Positions 9,636 through 18,455 are shown, numbered from the stretch's first letter. The stretch is DNA of 64,000 nucleotides from Bacillota bacterium (GCA_028724185.1 JAQYDN010000001.1:1-64000); one strand, 5' to 3'. The notes: a model not told the origin generated them from the sequence alone. Program-made: numbers and translations.

Positions 9636-10179
9636 CGTCACCACGTAGTACGTATATCTCCTTATTTAAATCGACTAAACGCATCTGCGTCTCGTAGTTC
9701 TTCTCTTCGAGTTCTCGAATCGTCTCGTCCTTTTTCGCGAGTTCGGCCTCCGACGATTCCCCCGCCTTTTTAAGGTCCGCCAGCTCTTTTTCCAACTTCC
9801 TTCCGGCGTCCTCTCTTTCCTTCAGCGAAGACTGTAACTCCTCGAGACGCGCACTCGATTTTTCGAGCGCCTTTTCCTTATCCTTGAGCGTCTTGGAGAG
9901 CTCGTCGATCTCCCGCAATTTTTCCTTCATCGCCTCGGTATCCCCTACGAGTTCCGACGCTTCCTTCTCGGACGTCTCCAGTTTATGCATGTCATCTAAA
10001 GCATTTAACAAACTTAAAATATACAGCTGCACATCGTTCAAGCGATAATTGTTGCGTTCTACTTCGTCGATACGTCGATTCGCTTCATCGGCTAAGTTCT
10101 TTACATACTCGGCATCATCTTCACCGATGACATGAAACGTCATGCCGGCAATTTCAACTTGTACACGCTCAGATACCAT
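9622..10179 (-). CDS. zapA: Cell division protein ZapA, long coiled-coil form
   Basis: The N-terminal 85 residues match ZapA: VQVEIAGMTFHVIGEDD followed by a helix with a YILSLLNALDDMHKL core. ZapA bundles FtsZ filaments at the division site. Residues 85-185 form a highly charged Glu/Lys coiled coil, so the protein is about twice the length of the short form. It lies between pheT and the U32 peptidase, a common Bacillota arrangement, and overlaps the U32 start by 14 bases. The ribosome site is AAGGAG. Confidence 0.88.
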   Translation of the reverse strand: MVSERVQVEIAGMTFHVIGEDDAEYVKNLADEANRRIDEVERNNYRLNDVQLYILSLLNALDDMHKLETSEKEASELVGDTEAMKEKLREIDELSKTLKDKEKALEKSSARLEELQSSLKEREDAGRKLEKELADLKKAGESSEAELAKKDETIRELEEKNYETQMRLVDLNKEIYVLRGDDEEK

Positions 10180-10189
10180 ACCGCACTCC

Positions 10190-12589
10190 TTATTTAGATC
10201 TCAATCGAGCATGGAAATGCTCTTCTATACCGCTAATGAGTTCGTCTACCGTCGTCGTGATTTCTTCTTCCTTAAGCGTTCTGTCCGGATGGCGGAATTC
10301 CAGCTTCAGCGCAATGCTCTTCTTTCCCTCTTCGATGCCCTTGCCGAAGTAGACGTCGAATACGTCGACACTTTCGAGCAATTCGCCGCCTCTTTCTTCG
10401 ACGAAGTCGAGGAGGTCTTGTGCCGGTAATTTTTTATCGAGAATAAACGCCAAATCGCGTTCCATCGACGGGAACCGGGCGATGGGCTTATAGGTGACAT
10501 CATCTTTTACGTGCTCGACGATCTTCGAAAAATCGAGTTCCGCCAAGTAAACCGGTTGTTTTAATCCGAGATCGTCCTGTGCCTTCGGATGGATGCAGCC
10601 AAAGATGCCGACGGATTCGTCGTGAATAAAGACTTCCGCCTGTCTGCCCTTGTGGAACAAGGGGAACGACTGCGTTTGGACGAAGCGCAGGCCGTCGATG
10701 CCGAGTCTCGACAGAAGCGTCGCAATCGTCTCTTTTAAGAAGTAGAAATCGTCGTCGCCATAAAAACCGATGGCGAGTTTCATAAACTCTTTCGGCAGTC
10801 CCTCGGCGTCCTTATCGACGGTAAAGACGTTTCCGAATTCAAATCCGTAGGCCGACGGATTTTTATAGCTCATATTTTTTACAAAGATATCCAGCATATT
10901 GGGAAGAAGCGTCGTCCGCATGATCGAGAATTCTTCGCCCAACGGGTTCGAAATCTTCACGGCGTCTCTCAGCGGATCATCCTCTTTCAGTCGAATGCGA
11001 TCGAACGCCGACGGACCCATAAAGGAATAGGTCATAAATTCGTTGAATCCCGCAGCGAGGAGCAGCTCCTGCGCCTTCTTTTCGATGCGACGATAGGGAC
11101 TCTTTCCGCCGCGCGTCAACGTTCCCTTTAGGGGGATCGGTTCGATGTTGCCGAAGCCGTAAATGCGGCCGACTTCCTCCGCCAAGTCTTCCCAAATATG
11201 GAGGTCTCCGCGGAACGTCGGGATGGTCGCGTGAAGCGTCCCCTCGTCCAGTTCCGTCTCGATGAGCAGCGACTCGAGGATGCGCGCCATTTCCTCGCCG
11301 GATATATCCGTCCCGAGAAGCGCATTGATGCGATCGACCTCGGCATCGACGATCCACGGCTTCAACTCTTCGGGATAGTGGTCGAAACTCCCCTTTGCAA
11401 CTTTTGCGGCACCGATTTCAACCGCGAGCTCGCACACGCGGTCGACGGCCTCTTTCGCTCTGTTCGGATCGAGTCCCTTTTCAAAGCGCGTCGACGCCTC
11501 GGATCGAATGGCCTGACGCTTCGAGGTCTTTCGGATATGGCCAGCATCAAAGTTCGCTCCTTCCAAGACGACGGTATGCGTCCCTTCCTGAACGCCCGAT
11601 ATCGCACCGCCCATGACGCCGGCGAGGCCGATGATTCCTCCGTTATCCGCGATGACGATGTCGTCTTTTGAAAGTGTGTGTTCGTTTCCGTCCAGCGTCT
11701 CCATCGTTTCGCCTTCTTTTGCGAGGCGCACGTGAATCTCCGGCCCCTCGAGCGCGTCGAGATCGTAAGCGTGGAGCGGTTGACCGTATTCGAGCATAAC
11801 GTAGTTGGTCAGGTCGACGATGTTGTTGATCGGACGCACGCCCGCCGCCATTAAATCGTTTTGCAGCCACTGCGGCGACGGCTCGACGACGACATCGGTG
11901 AGCATGCGCAGGTAAAAGCGCGGCGCAAACTCCGTCTCGACGTGCAATCCGTTAAACTTGTCTTTCATCTCGACGTCGCTGTTCTCATCGACGACGGCGT
12001 CGTCCATCGAAAGCACGCTATCGGTCGATGCCGCCGTTTCGACCGCCATGCCCCGAATACTCAAACAGTCGGGCCGATTCGGCGTAATCTCCAGCTCGAT
12101 TACTTCTTTATCCAATTCCAGCAGTTGAATGTAATCGGTACCGGGTTCGACGTCGCCTTCCAGTATATGAATGCCGTCTCTCGACGCCTTCGGAACGACC
12201 GACTGATCCATTCCCACTTCTTCCAAAGAGCACATCATGCCCTCGCTCGGAAGGCCGCGCATCGTCGTGTCGTGAATTTCCACGCCGCCCGCAAGCTTCG
12301 CTCCGTCCAATGCGACGGGAACGGTCGCGCCCTCAAAGACGTTCGGCGCCGCCGTGAGAATTTGCTTGACGACGCCTCCGCCTATGTCGACTTGACAGAC
12401 GACGAGTTTGTCGGCGTTCGGATGCGGTTCGATCTTCAAGATCTTTCCGACGACGATGCCGCTCAATCCCTTGCTTCTCAACATAATGGATTCGACGTGA
12501 TTGCCGCTCTCCGTAATTTCATCGGCGATTTCTCGCGTATCGCCTTCCAGCGTCACGTATTTTTCAAGCCATGATTTTGGTAATAACAT
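10190..12589 (-). CDS. pheT: Phenylalanyl-tRNA synthetase beta subunit
   Basis: The 799-residue beta subunit of the alpha2-beta2 enzyme. Domains appear in the normal order: an EMAP-II-like tRNA-binding domain (about 40-150), the B3/B4 editing domain (about 205-385, with EYGQPLHAYD), B5 (about 405-475), the catalytic-like core (with GGKSPYRR), and a C-terminal FDX-ACB anticodon-binding domain starting near KPIARFPSMERD. It begins 8 bases after pheS with an AGGAGG site. Confidence 0.97.
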   Translation of the reverse strand: MLLPKSWLEKYVTLEGDTREIADEITESGNHVESIMLRSKGLSGIVVGKILKIEPHPNADKLVVCQVDIGGGVVKQILTAAPNVFEGATVPVALDGAKLAGGVEIHDTTMRGLPSEGMMCSLEEVGMDQSVVPKASRDGIHILEGDVEPGTDYIQLLELDKEVIELEITPNRPDCLSIRGMAVETAASTDSVLSMDDAVVDENSDVEMKDKFNGLHVETEFAPRFYLRMLTDVVVEPSPQWLQNDLMAAGVRPINNIVDLTNYVMLEYGQPLHAYDLDALEGPEIHVRLAKEGETMETLDGNEHTLSKDDIVIADNGGIIGLAGVMGGAISGVQEGTHTVVLEGANFDAGHIRKTSKRQAIRSEASTRFEKGLDPNRAKEAVDRVCELAVEIGAAKVAKGSFDHYPEELKPWIVDAEVDRINALLGTDISGEEMARILESLLIETELDEGTLHATIPTFRGDLHIWEDLAEEVGRIYGFGNIEPIPLKGTLTRGGKSPYRRIEKKAQELLLAAGFNEFMTYSFMGPSAFDRIRLKEDDPLRDAVKISNPLGEEFSIMRTTLLPNMLDIFVKNMSYKNPSAYGFEFGNVFTVDKDAEGLPKEFMKLAIGFYGDDDFYFLKETIATLLSRLGIDGLRFVQTQSFPLFHKGRQAEVFIHDESVGIFGCIHPKAQDDLGLKQPVYLAELDFSKIVEHVKDDVTYKPIARFPSMERDLAFILDKKLPAQDLLDFVEERGGELLESVDVFDVYFGKGIEEGKKSIALKLEFRHPDRTLKEEEITTTVDELISGIEEHFHARLRSK

Positions 12590-12597
12590 AGTACCTC

Positions 12598-13620
12598 CTA
12601 GAATTGAGACAAGAAACGATCGTCGTTTTCGAACATGAGGCGAATGTTGTCGATGCCGTATTTGACCATCGCGATACGGTCGATGCCCATACCGAAGGCG
12701 AATCCGCTATAAACGTTAGGATCGATGCCGCAGTTTCTCAACACATTCGGGTGAACGACACCCGCGCCTAAAAGCTCCATACTCCAACCGGTTTCGTTAC
12801 ACGCCGGACATCCCTCGCCGTGGCAGACGAGACAGGTCACGTCGACTTCCGTGGAAGGTTCCGTAAACGGGAAGTTGTGCGGACGATAGCGGATGTGCAT
12901 ATCGTCGCCGAACATCTCCTTGACGAAGACGTTGAGCGTGTCGATCAAATTCGCGAGGCTGACGCCCTTGTCGACGACGAGTCCCTCGAATTGATGGAAC
13001 ATCGGCGAGTGCGTATCGTCGACGTCGTCGAATCGGAAGACGCGTCCGGAGCTGACGATGCGAAGCGGCGCGCCGTATTTTTTCATCGCGCGAATTTGCA
13101 TCGGCGAGGTATGTGTCCGAAGCAACGTCTCGTCGTCGATATAAAAGGTGTCGCTCTTATCCCTCGACGGGTGGTTCTTCGGCGAGTTCAGCGCGTCAAA
13201 GTTGTTCGCGACGCTTTCGATTTCCGGGCCGTCGACGACCGTAAAGCCCATCTCGACGAAGAGGTCTTCAAGCTCCTCCTTCGTCTTTAGAAGCGGGTGA
13301 CGGTGGCCGATGCGAAGATCCGCAGGATTTAACGTGACGTCTAAGTACTCTTCTTCCATGCGAACCTCGTAAGCCTTTTCCTGAATCTCTTCGTCTTTTT
13401 TGTTCAGTAAGGCTTGAACCTTTTCGCGAACCTCGTTGGCATAAGCGCCGACGACGGGACGTTCTTCTTTCGGCAATTTACCCAAACCTTTCAGAATTTG
13501 CGTCAATTCACCTTTTTTACCGAGGTATTGCAGACGAATGTCTTCCAATTCTTTATTAGTTTGCGCCTCTTCTATCGCCGATAGCGCATTTGATTTCAAT
13601 TGTTCCAACTGCTCTTTCAT
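12598..13620 (-). CDS. pheS: Phenylalanyl-tRNA synthetase alpha subunit
   Basis: A class II catalytic subunit of 340 residues. An N-terminal coiled-coil tRNA-binding arm (1-90) is followed by motif 2 (SSGRVFRFDDVDDTHSPMFHQ) and motif 3 (GFAFGMGIDRIAM, near 310). The CxxCxGxGCxxC segment just before GAGVVHP is normal for PheS of this phylum. The phenylalanine pocket appears intact. The upstream leader is only about 35 bases, so there is no T-box here, although valS and tyrS have one. Confidence 0.97.
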   Translation of the reverse strand: MKEQLEQLKSNALSAIEEAQTNKELEDIRLQYLGKKGELTQILKGLGKLPKEERPVVGAYANEVREKVQALLNKKDEEIQEKAYEVRMEEEYLDVTLNPADLRIGHRHPLLKTKEELEDLFVEMGFTVVDGPEIESVANNFDALNSPKNHPSRDKSDTFYIDDETLLRTHTSPMQIRAMKKYGAPLRIVSSGRVFRFDDVDDTHSPMFHQFEGLVVDKGVSLANLIDTLNVFVKEMFGDDMHIRYRPHNFPFTEPSTEVDVTCLVCHGEGCPACNETGWSMELLGAGVVHPNVLRNCGIDPNVYSGFAFGMGIDRIAMVKYGIDNIRLMFENDDRFLSQF

Positions 13621-13658
13621 ACGTACCTCCTTCGGATAGTCACATAATCTAATGGTTT

Positions 13659-13667
13659 ATTATATCA
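13659..13667 (-). promoter_or_regulatory. Extended -10 promoter of the pheST operon
   Basis: The minus strand reads TGATATAAT (13667-13659), an extended -10 box, without a good -35. Transcription would start near 13652, about 32 bases before pheS. It probably drives the whole pheS-to-TPR series. Confidence 0.6.
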
Positions 13668-13730
13668 TATATTGTTTATGTACCGCTTTTCACGAAAGAA
13701 AATTCGATGTAATTTTCTGTAAAATCACGC

Positions 13731-13759
13731 TTGCTTATACACAGGCCGTATGCTATACT
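13731..13759 (+). promoter_or_regulatory. Promoter of tRNA-Cys
   Basis: TTGCTT, a 17-base spacer and TATACT. The start of transcription near 13766 is 12 bases before the mature tRNA. Confidence 0.7.
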
Positions 13760-13777
13760 GTAACAGTATTGAGGCAA

Positions 13778-13851
13778 GGCGACATAGCCAAGTGGTAAGG
13801 CGCGGGTCTGCAACACCCTTATCCCCGGTTCAAGTCCGGGTGTCGCCTCCA
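13778..13851 (+). tRNA. tRNA-Cys (GCA)
   Basis: A full cloverleaf with acceptor arms GGCGACA and TGTCGCC, D arm, anticodon GCA at 13810-13812 and a T arm with GGTTCAAGTCC. The 3' CCA is encoded at 13849-13851. It has its own promoter and terminator, so it is a single-gene unit. Confidence 0.97.
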
Positions 13852-13857
13852 AGCAAG

Positions 13858-13884
13858 AACCGTCGAGAAATCGGCGGTTTTTTT
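13858..13884 (+). terminator. Terminator of tRNA-Cys
   Basis: A 9-bp stem with one G-T pair and a GAAA loop, followed by seven T residues, directly after the tRNA. Confidence 0.85.
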
Positions 13885-13923
13885 GTGTTCTCTTTTAATA
13901 TACCCCGCTCGGAAATTTAGGGT

Positions 13924-13953
13924 ACAAAAAAAGCTCGATCCGATCGAGCTTTT
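13924..13953 (-). terminator. Terminator of the tRNA-Phe/tRNA-Gly unit
   Basis: A near-perfect palindrome (core AGCTCGATC and its complement) flanked by A and T runs. On the minus strand it ends in seven T residues, 5 bases past the CCA of tRNA-Gly. Confidence 0.85.
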
Positions 13954-13957
13954 GCAT

Positions 13958-14032
13958 TGGAGCGGAAGACGAGATTCGAACTCGCGACCCTCGCCTTGGC
14001 AAGGCGATGCTCTACCACTGAGCCACTTCCGC
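13958..14032 (-). tRNA. tRNA-Gly (GCC)
   Basis: Minus-strand cloverleaf with acceptor arms GCGGAAG and CTTCCGC. The anticodon is GCC (complement of 14000-13998), the T arm reads GAGTTCGAATCTC, and CCA is encoded at the 3' end. It lies 3 bases after tRNA-Phe in the same transcript. Confidence 0.97.
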
Positions 14033-14035
14033 AAC

Positions 14036-14111
14036 TGGTGCCCAGAGCCGGAATCGAACCAGCGACACGTAGATTTTCAGTCTACTGCTCTACCGACTGA
14101 GCTATCTGGGC
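14036..14111 (-). tRNA. tRNA-Phe (GAA)
   Basis: Minus-strand cloverleaf of 76 bases including the encoded CCA. Acceptor arms are GCCCAGA and TCTGGGC and the anticodon is GAA. First gene of the two-tRNA unit; a small hairpin (14114-14131) lies in the short leader. Confidence 0.97.
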
Positions 14112-14136
14112 AAGGTTGTTTTAACAACCTTTTTAC

Positions 14137-14165
14137 ATATTACAAAAAATCATTTCTCCTGTCAA
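14137..14165 (-). promoter_or_regulatory. Promoter of the tRNA-Phe/tRNA-Gly unit
   Basis: Minus-strand TTGACA (14165-14160), a 17-base spacer and TAATAT (14142-14137). The start of transcription is about 20 bases before tRNA-Phe. Confidence 0.75.
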
Positions 14166-14213
14166 GTCCTAATACGTCTTTTTTCAGACAAATGATTCTT
14201 CCCGGCCGCTATC

Positions 14214-15089
14214 TTAGGATAACATCGCCTTCAGTTCATCTTCGTCGATCCGATAGGTGCGGTTGCAGAAGTGACAGGTCGCCTCGGCGCCGTGGTCTTC
14301 TTCTATCATGGCGCGAATGTCGCTTTCGGGGAGCGACGCAATCGAATCAGCGACCTTTTCCTTCGAACATTCGCAGACAAATGCTACCGGCTTTTCGCTT
14401 AAAACCTTGAGGTTTGTATCGGGCAAAAGCGCGTGCATCAGCCCCTCGGCGTCCAGTCCCTCGCTTAAGAGCGCGGTAATCGATTTGACGCCGCGGAGCG
14501 TGTTTTCGAGTTCCGTAATCTCTTCCTCGCTCGCACCCGGCATTACTTCGACGATAAATCCCCCGGCCTCCTTGACACTCAAGTCCTTATCGACCAAGAC
14601 GCCGAGGCCGACCGCCGAGGGAACCTGTTCCGATTGGTAGAGGTATTGCGCCACGTCGTCGCCGATCTCGCCGGTGGCGAGGGCGACCTGTCCGGTATAG
14701 GGCTGTCTCAGTCCCAAGTCCATCGTCACCGTCAAGGTTCCCGGAAGGCCGACGATGCCCGCCACGTCGAGCTTCTCGTCGCTTTCGCGCGTCGGCAAGT
14801 CCGCCATCGGGTGGTCGACATAGCCTTTGATGTGGCCGTCATTTTTTCCCGTGACGACGATTTTTCCGAGCGGTCCGCTCCCGTCGATCATCAGCGTAAG
14901 CGCCTCGTCTTCTTCCTTTAACCGGTTGCGAAGTAAAATGCCCGCGATCAAACTGCGTCCCAAAGCAGCCGTCGCCGTCGCAGACGTTTGGTGCGTGATG
15001 CGCGCCGTCTCGACCAGCGATGTCGCCGTCACGACGCTTACTTTAATCGTTCCCGTTTCATTAATTGCTCGAATACAAGTATCCTTCAC
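14214..15089 (-). CDS. hslO: Redox-regulated chaperone Hsp33
   Basis: An Hsp33 of 291 residues, the usual length. The holdase is switched on when its zinc cysteines are oxidised. The zinc site is visible as CEC near residues 236-238 and CHFC near 270-273. The N-terminal domain includes GRSLIAGILLRNRLK and LMIDGSGPLGKI. The start is GTG with AGGAG 6 bases upstream. It overlaps the stop of the methyltransferase gene, so it is the last, coupled gene of the hpt operon. Confidence 0.95.
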   Translation of the reverse strand: MKDTCIRAINETGTIKVSVVTATSLVETARITHQTSATATAALGRSLIAGILLRNRLKEEDEALTLMIDGSGPLGKIVVTGKNDGHIKGYVDHPMADLPTRESDEKLDVAGIVGLPGTLTVTMDLGLRQPYTGQVALATGEIGDDVAQYLYQSEQVPSAVGLGVLVDKDLSVKEAGGFIVEVMPGASEEEITELENTLRGVKSITALLSEGLDAEGLMHALLPDTNLKVLSEKPVAFVCECSKEKVADSIASLPESDIRAMIEEDHGAEATCHFCNRTYRIDEDELKAMLS

Positions 15090-15832
15090 ATAATCTCCTT
15101 TTCTTCTCTATTCCGGACGACGTAGCAAATGCGCGAGGACGTCGCCGTCGCCGCTCGCCTCGAGTATCCGTCATAAGATGCGACGAGCTCAAGACCCGCC
15201 TCTTTCAATAATCGCTTTACCCGATCGTGACGAAAGACGCGCTCCTCGTGAACTTCGCTGTAGCGACGATACGTCCCGTCGTCGTCCTCTAAAAAAATAT
15301 TTAATACATATTGATTGACGGGATCGGTGAAGGCATTCTCCCACGTAAGGAAATATCCCTCCCCTTCCCGGATTTCGTTAAACGTTCCGTACTCCGACTC
15401 GAAGCGATGCGCCGTGTTTAAGTCGAAGAGAAAAAATCCCCCGCGCTTTATATGCTCCTTAACGCGCTTAAAGGACGCGAGCAACTCATCTTCCGACGAC
15501 AGATAATTCAATCCGTCGCAGAGACAGAGAATTATATCAAACTTCCCCGGAACGGTAAAGTCTCGGAGATCCATCCTAAACAACTGCACGTCGCGTTTTT
15601 CGAATAAGCGTTCGTAGGCGATCACGAGCATGTCCTCCGAAAGGTCAAATCCCACGACCGTCCCCACATCCGCCAGTTTTTCGGCGAGTTTTCCCGTTCC
15701 CGTCGCCATGTCGAGGATTCTGGGCGATGCCTCGAGGGAAACGACGTCGAGAATCCAATGATAAACTCGGTCATAGTCGTAATTGTCCATAACCGAGTCG
15801 TAAATCAAGCTAAACGCTTCATATTCATTCAC
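15086..15832 (-). CDS. Class I SAM-dependent methyltransferase
   Basis: A small-molecule-type methyltransferase of 248 residues. The SAM-binding motif I is LDMATGTGKLAEKLAD near residues 39-54, the motif II acidic residue lies in VVGFDLSEDML, and IILCLCDGLNYL is the post-motif strand. The substrate cannot be told from sequence. The start is GTG inside the 3' end of the sirtuin gene (8-base overlap). It precedes hslO in the operon. Confidence 0.85.
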   Translation of the reverse strand: MNEYEAFSLIYDSVMDNYDYDRVYHWILDVVSLEASPRILDMATGTGKLAEKLADVGTVVGFDLSEDMLVIAYERLFEKRDVQLFRMDLRDFTVPGKFDIILCLCDGLNYLSSEDELLASFKRVKEHIKRGGFFLFDLNTAHRFESEYGTFNEIREGEGYFLTWENAFTDPVNQYVLNIFLEDDDGTYRRYSEVHEERVFRHDRVKRLLKEAGLELVASYDGYSRRAATATSSRICYVVRNREEKEIM

Positions 15833-16556
15833 TTAAACGCTTCTCCAACTCTACCAATACATCGGAAGCCGTCCCCTTAAAGATGACGTCCGCCGTGTGG
15901 TCGTAGGGCGTCGCCCCCTGATTGACGATAATTAAGTGTTCCGCCATGCGCGGTAAATACGCCACCGGCATGACCTGCAGGGAACTTCCCACGACGAGCA
16001 TCACATCCGCCTTTTCGGCTACGCGAACCGCCCGGTCGAATGCGGGCGGCATCGCATCGCCGAACAAGACGACATTGGTACGCATCTCGTGTCCGCACTT
16101 CGGACAGGTCGGCGGAATGTCTCCTTCCTCGACGTGGCGATCGAACTCGTCGAAGTCGCACCGGTAATCGCATCGCTCACAGCGCGCCGTCGACGCGTCG
16201 CCGTGCACTTGCAAGACATCTTTCGCACCCGCCTGTTGGTGCAAGTCATCGATGTTTTGGGTGATGATTTCGTGTAAATATCCGCCCTTTTGCATCTCGG
16301 CGAGCGCCCGGTGCCCGGGATTCGGTTTCTTTCCCTCGAGATCCTTTAAGATCGTATACCCTTCCTTGTAAAAACGTTGGGGATCCGATTCGAGTACGCC
16401 CACCGACAGCGCGTCTTCCGGAATAAAGGTGTTGTAATAACCGCGATCACTTCGGAAGTCGGGGATTCCCGACTCGGTCGAAATGCCGGCACCCGTCAGG
16501 CATACGGCATATTTCGCATGTTTTAATAAATCAGCAGCTTTTTCAAATTGATCCAT
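15825..16556 (-). CDS. cobB: NAD-dependent protein deacylase, Sir2 family
   Basis: A sirtuin of 243 residues that removes acyl groups from lysines using NAD. The NAD-binding signature GAGISTESGIPDFRS is at about 22-36, the TQNIDDLHQQAG segment carries the catalytic neighbourhood, and VHGDAS supplies the catalytic His. Two zinc Cys pairs (CERC near 125 and CPKC near 149) are present. The start has AGGAGGT 7 bases upstream. Its place between a CPBP protease and a methyltransferase suggests a general stress or maintenance operon. Confidence 0.93.
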   Translation of the reverse strand: MDQFEKAADLLKHAKYAVCLTGAGISTESGIPDFRSDRGYYNTFIPEDALSVGVLESDPQRFYKEGYTILKDLEGKKPNPGHRALAEMQKGGYLHEIITQNIDDLHQQAGAKDVLQVHGDASTARCERCDYRCDFDEFDRHVEEGDIPPTCPKCGHEMRTNVVLFGDAMPPAFDRAVRVAEKADVMLVVGSSLQVMPVAYLPRMAEHLIIVNQGATPYDHTADVIFKGTASDVLVELEKRLSE

Positions 16557-16568
16557 ATGATCGACCTC

Positions 16569-17447
16569 CTATACTACCATCTTTACTACATATACCAACA
16601 CCAGAGCGATCGTCGGAATCCACTCTTTTTTCCGTATGACCGCCCCGCCTCCCGGAAGCGGACGCTTCATGGACTTTCGTAAAATCATCGTAATCCCGAG
16701 GGCACTCCCGATCAAAAGAATCGCGGTCATGACGTTTTTAACGCCGCCCGCGCGCACCACCCAGGGCCACTTGCTGAACGAAACCACCCACGAATCGCTG
16801 ATAAAGCGGACGAATAAAATAGAACAAAAATTATAGAGGAAATGCGAAAATATCGACGCCTTCAACCCGCCGTACAGGTAAATATACCCGAGAACCAGCC
16901 CGAATAGGAACGGCGCCAAGCTATTTTGCCACTGAAAATGGAAAACGGCAAAAATGAACGCCGAAAAAAAGACGGCACCCAGCGGATTTCGCTTTGAAAA
17001 TTGTTCACATAAGACGCCTCTGAAAAAAGACTCCTCCATAAACGCCGGAAGAATCGCCAACGTCAGAAGCTGTTTCCAAAGAGGTGTCTGCGCACGGAGT
17101 ATATCCAGATTCTGATTTTCCAGCAGGAAAAATCGACTCAACCCCTCTAAAAAGAGGCCGTTTACGACGAGAATAACGGGAAACAGCGCGAGCGTCAAAA
17201 GCACGACTTCCCGACCGTTCATGGCCGATCTCGCAACGGCGGTATAGCGATTTCTCAGATATATCGCGGGAGTCGCTATGGCGATGATCTCCGTCAAGAC
17301 GATCCCCCACAACGGGTCGAAACGGGAGATAAAAGGGCCTATGGCGAGAAATATTATCGCCGAGAGCAAGACGCCATAAAGCAGTCCCAGGTAATTAGTC
17401 TTCTTCGTAGGTATAGATGTAGGGTTTGTTTCTAAAGTAGGGTCCAT
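16569..17447 (-). CDS. CPBP-family intramembrane glutamic protease
   Basis: A polytopic membrane protein of 292 residues with about eight hydrophobic segments. The Abi/CPBP motif EESFFRG (about 138-144) holds the catalytic glutamates. A second motif with His lies in FHFQWQNS, and SHFLYNF supplies the third conserved helix. Substrates in bacteria are mostly unknown. The ATG at 17447 overlaps the hpt end by 53 bases, which is long for a coupled pair and has a weak ribosome site. A non-ATG start nearer 17395 is possible but the first helix would be close to it. Confidence 0.82.
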   Translation of the reverse strand: MDPTLETNPTSIPTKKTNYLGLLYGVLLSAIIFLAIGPFISRFDPLWGIVLTEIIAIATPAIYLRNRYTAVARSAMNGREVVLLTLALFPVILVVNGLFLEGLSRFFLLENQNLDILRAQTPLWKQLLTLAILPAFMEESFFRGVLCEQFSKRNPLGAVFFSAFIFAVFHFQWQNSLAPFLFGLVLGYIYLYGGLKASIFSHFLYNFCSILFVRFISDSWVVSFSKWPWVVRAGGVKNVMTAILLIGSALGITMILRKSMKRPLPGGGAVIRKKEWIPTIALVLVYVVKMVV

Positions 17448-17916
17448 AATTTAGTCCATATCCTACGATAAATACATCGTCAATGGTAAAGCCGACAAAG
17501 TCGGCCGAAAAGTCGACTTCCCGTCTCGACGGCTTATCCAGCATGACCGCACATTTCACCGATGCCGGCTCCATCGCATGAATCGCCTTATGCACCGTCT
17601 CCAGCGTATGCCCCGTATCGATGATGTCGTCGACGATGAGAACATCTCTCCCCTTCACATCCGTCCTTAAATCATTGAGCACCTTCACCTCTCCCGAAGA
17701 GGAAAATTTATTTTCGTAACTCGACGTCGTCATAAAGTCGATCTCCATCTTACTGTCCATCGCGCGAACCAAATCCGAACAAAATATAAAACAACCGCGC
17801 AACAATCCGATGACTAATACTTCCCTGCCCTCGTAATAAGCATCGATCTCCTTCGCCATTTCTTTGACGCGCATACGTATATCTTCTTCAGAATATAAAA
17901 TTCGTTCTTTTTTCAT
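17395..17916 (-). CDS. hpt: Hypoxanthine phosphoribosyltransferase
   Basis: A purine-salvage enzyme of 173 residues that joins hypoxanthine or guanine to PRPP. The PRPP-binding loop VLIVDDIIDTGHTL is near residues 90-103, LLRGCFIF is the PPi loop, and VGYGLNYGPYFRNKPYI is the family C-terminus. The ribosome site is AAGGAGG. First gene of a five-gene leftward operon, transcribed from the palindromic divergent promoter at 17941-17976. Confidence 0.96.
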   Translation of the reverse strand: MKKERILYSEEDIRMRVKEMAKEIDAYYEGREVLVIGLLRGCFIFCSDLVRAMDSKMEIDFMTTSSYENKFSSSGEVKVLNDLRTDVKGRDVLIVDDIIDTGHTLETVHKAIHAMEPASVKCAVMLDKPSRREVDFSADFVGFTIDDVFIVGYGLNYGPYFRNKPYIYTYEED

Positions 17917-17940
17917 GTCGTCCTCCTTAACTTTCTAACC

Positions 17941-17976
17941 ATTATATCAGAATCATACACACGATTCTGATATAAT
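17941..17976. promoter_or_regulatory. 14-bp perfect inverted repeat containing both divergent promoters
   Basis: Arms 17941-17954 and 17963-17976 are exact complements separated by 8 bases. The outer end of each arm is TGATATAAT in the direction of its own gene, an extended -10 box, so the two promoters (hpt leftward, DUF4364 gene rightward) are embedded in the palindrome. No good -35 is seen on either side. There is no T-run, so it is not a terminator. A dimeric repressor bound here would block both genes. Confidence 0.7.
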
Positions 17977-17992
17977 TCTTATAGGTGATAGA

Positions 17993-18451
17993 ATGAATAC
18001 AACAGCACTGCACGCATTGGCGTCGGATAAACTCTATCTGCTCGCCTATATTAAACAACACGGCACGCGCCTGCCGCGCCAAAAGCTCCTCGACAGCATC
18101 CTCGCCGAGGGACGCATGAATTACTTCTTTTTATGCCAATACCTCTCGGAGCTTCTCGACGCGGGATTTCTCCTCGAAGAAGAAGGCGACCTCGTCATCA
18201 CGAAAGACGGGATCGATGCCCTGCATATGTTCTCCGATCAAATCAACTCCGACGACGTCAAATCGCTCCGCTCGGAGGAGGTTCGCTATGCGGTTTCCGA
18301 AAAGGACGAGAACATTCTCTATGAAAAGACGATTCGGGGACACGTCGTTTTTTCTCTCACCGTTCGACGCGACACCGTAGATATCGATACGAGCCGCCCG
18401 CCGAAAGAAGTCATCGAGCGTATCCTCAAACATCTCGAAGAAGGTATATAA
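17993..18451 (+). CDS. DUF4364 family protein (winged-helix-like)
   Basis: A protein of 152 residues that resembles DUF4364, a clostridial family. The N-terminal 75 residues look like a winged helix-turn-helix: DKLYLLAYIKQHG, then LCQYLSELLDAGFLLEEEGDLVITKDG. The C-terminal half is a short alpha/beta domain. The family is uncharacterised, and a DNA-binding role is inferred. It faces hpt across a perfect palindrome and could be the regulator that binds it. The leader is only about 10 bases with an AGGTGAT ribosome site. Confidence 0.75.
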   Translation: MNTTALHALASDKLYLLAYIKQHGTRLPRQKLLDSILAEGRMNYFFLCQYLSELLDAGFLLEEEGDLVITKDGIDALHMFSDQINSDDVKSLRSEEVRYAVSEKDENILYEKTIRGHVVFSLTVRRDTVDIDTSRPPKEVIERILKHLEEGI

Positions 18452-18455
18452 GAAG

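Noticed and set aside
13621..13660. T-box in front of pheS
   Set aside because: The leader is about 32 bases with no T-box sequence or terminator; only an extended -10 and a ribosome site are visible.
14114..14131. Hairpin GGTTGTT/AACAACC before tRNA-Phe as a terminator
   Set aside because: Its T-run is on the plus strand, where nothing is transcribed toward it. On the minus strand it lies inside the tRNA leader, downstream of the promoter.
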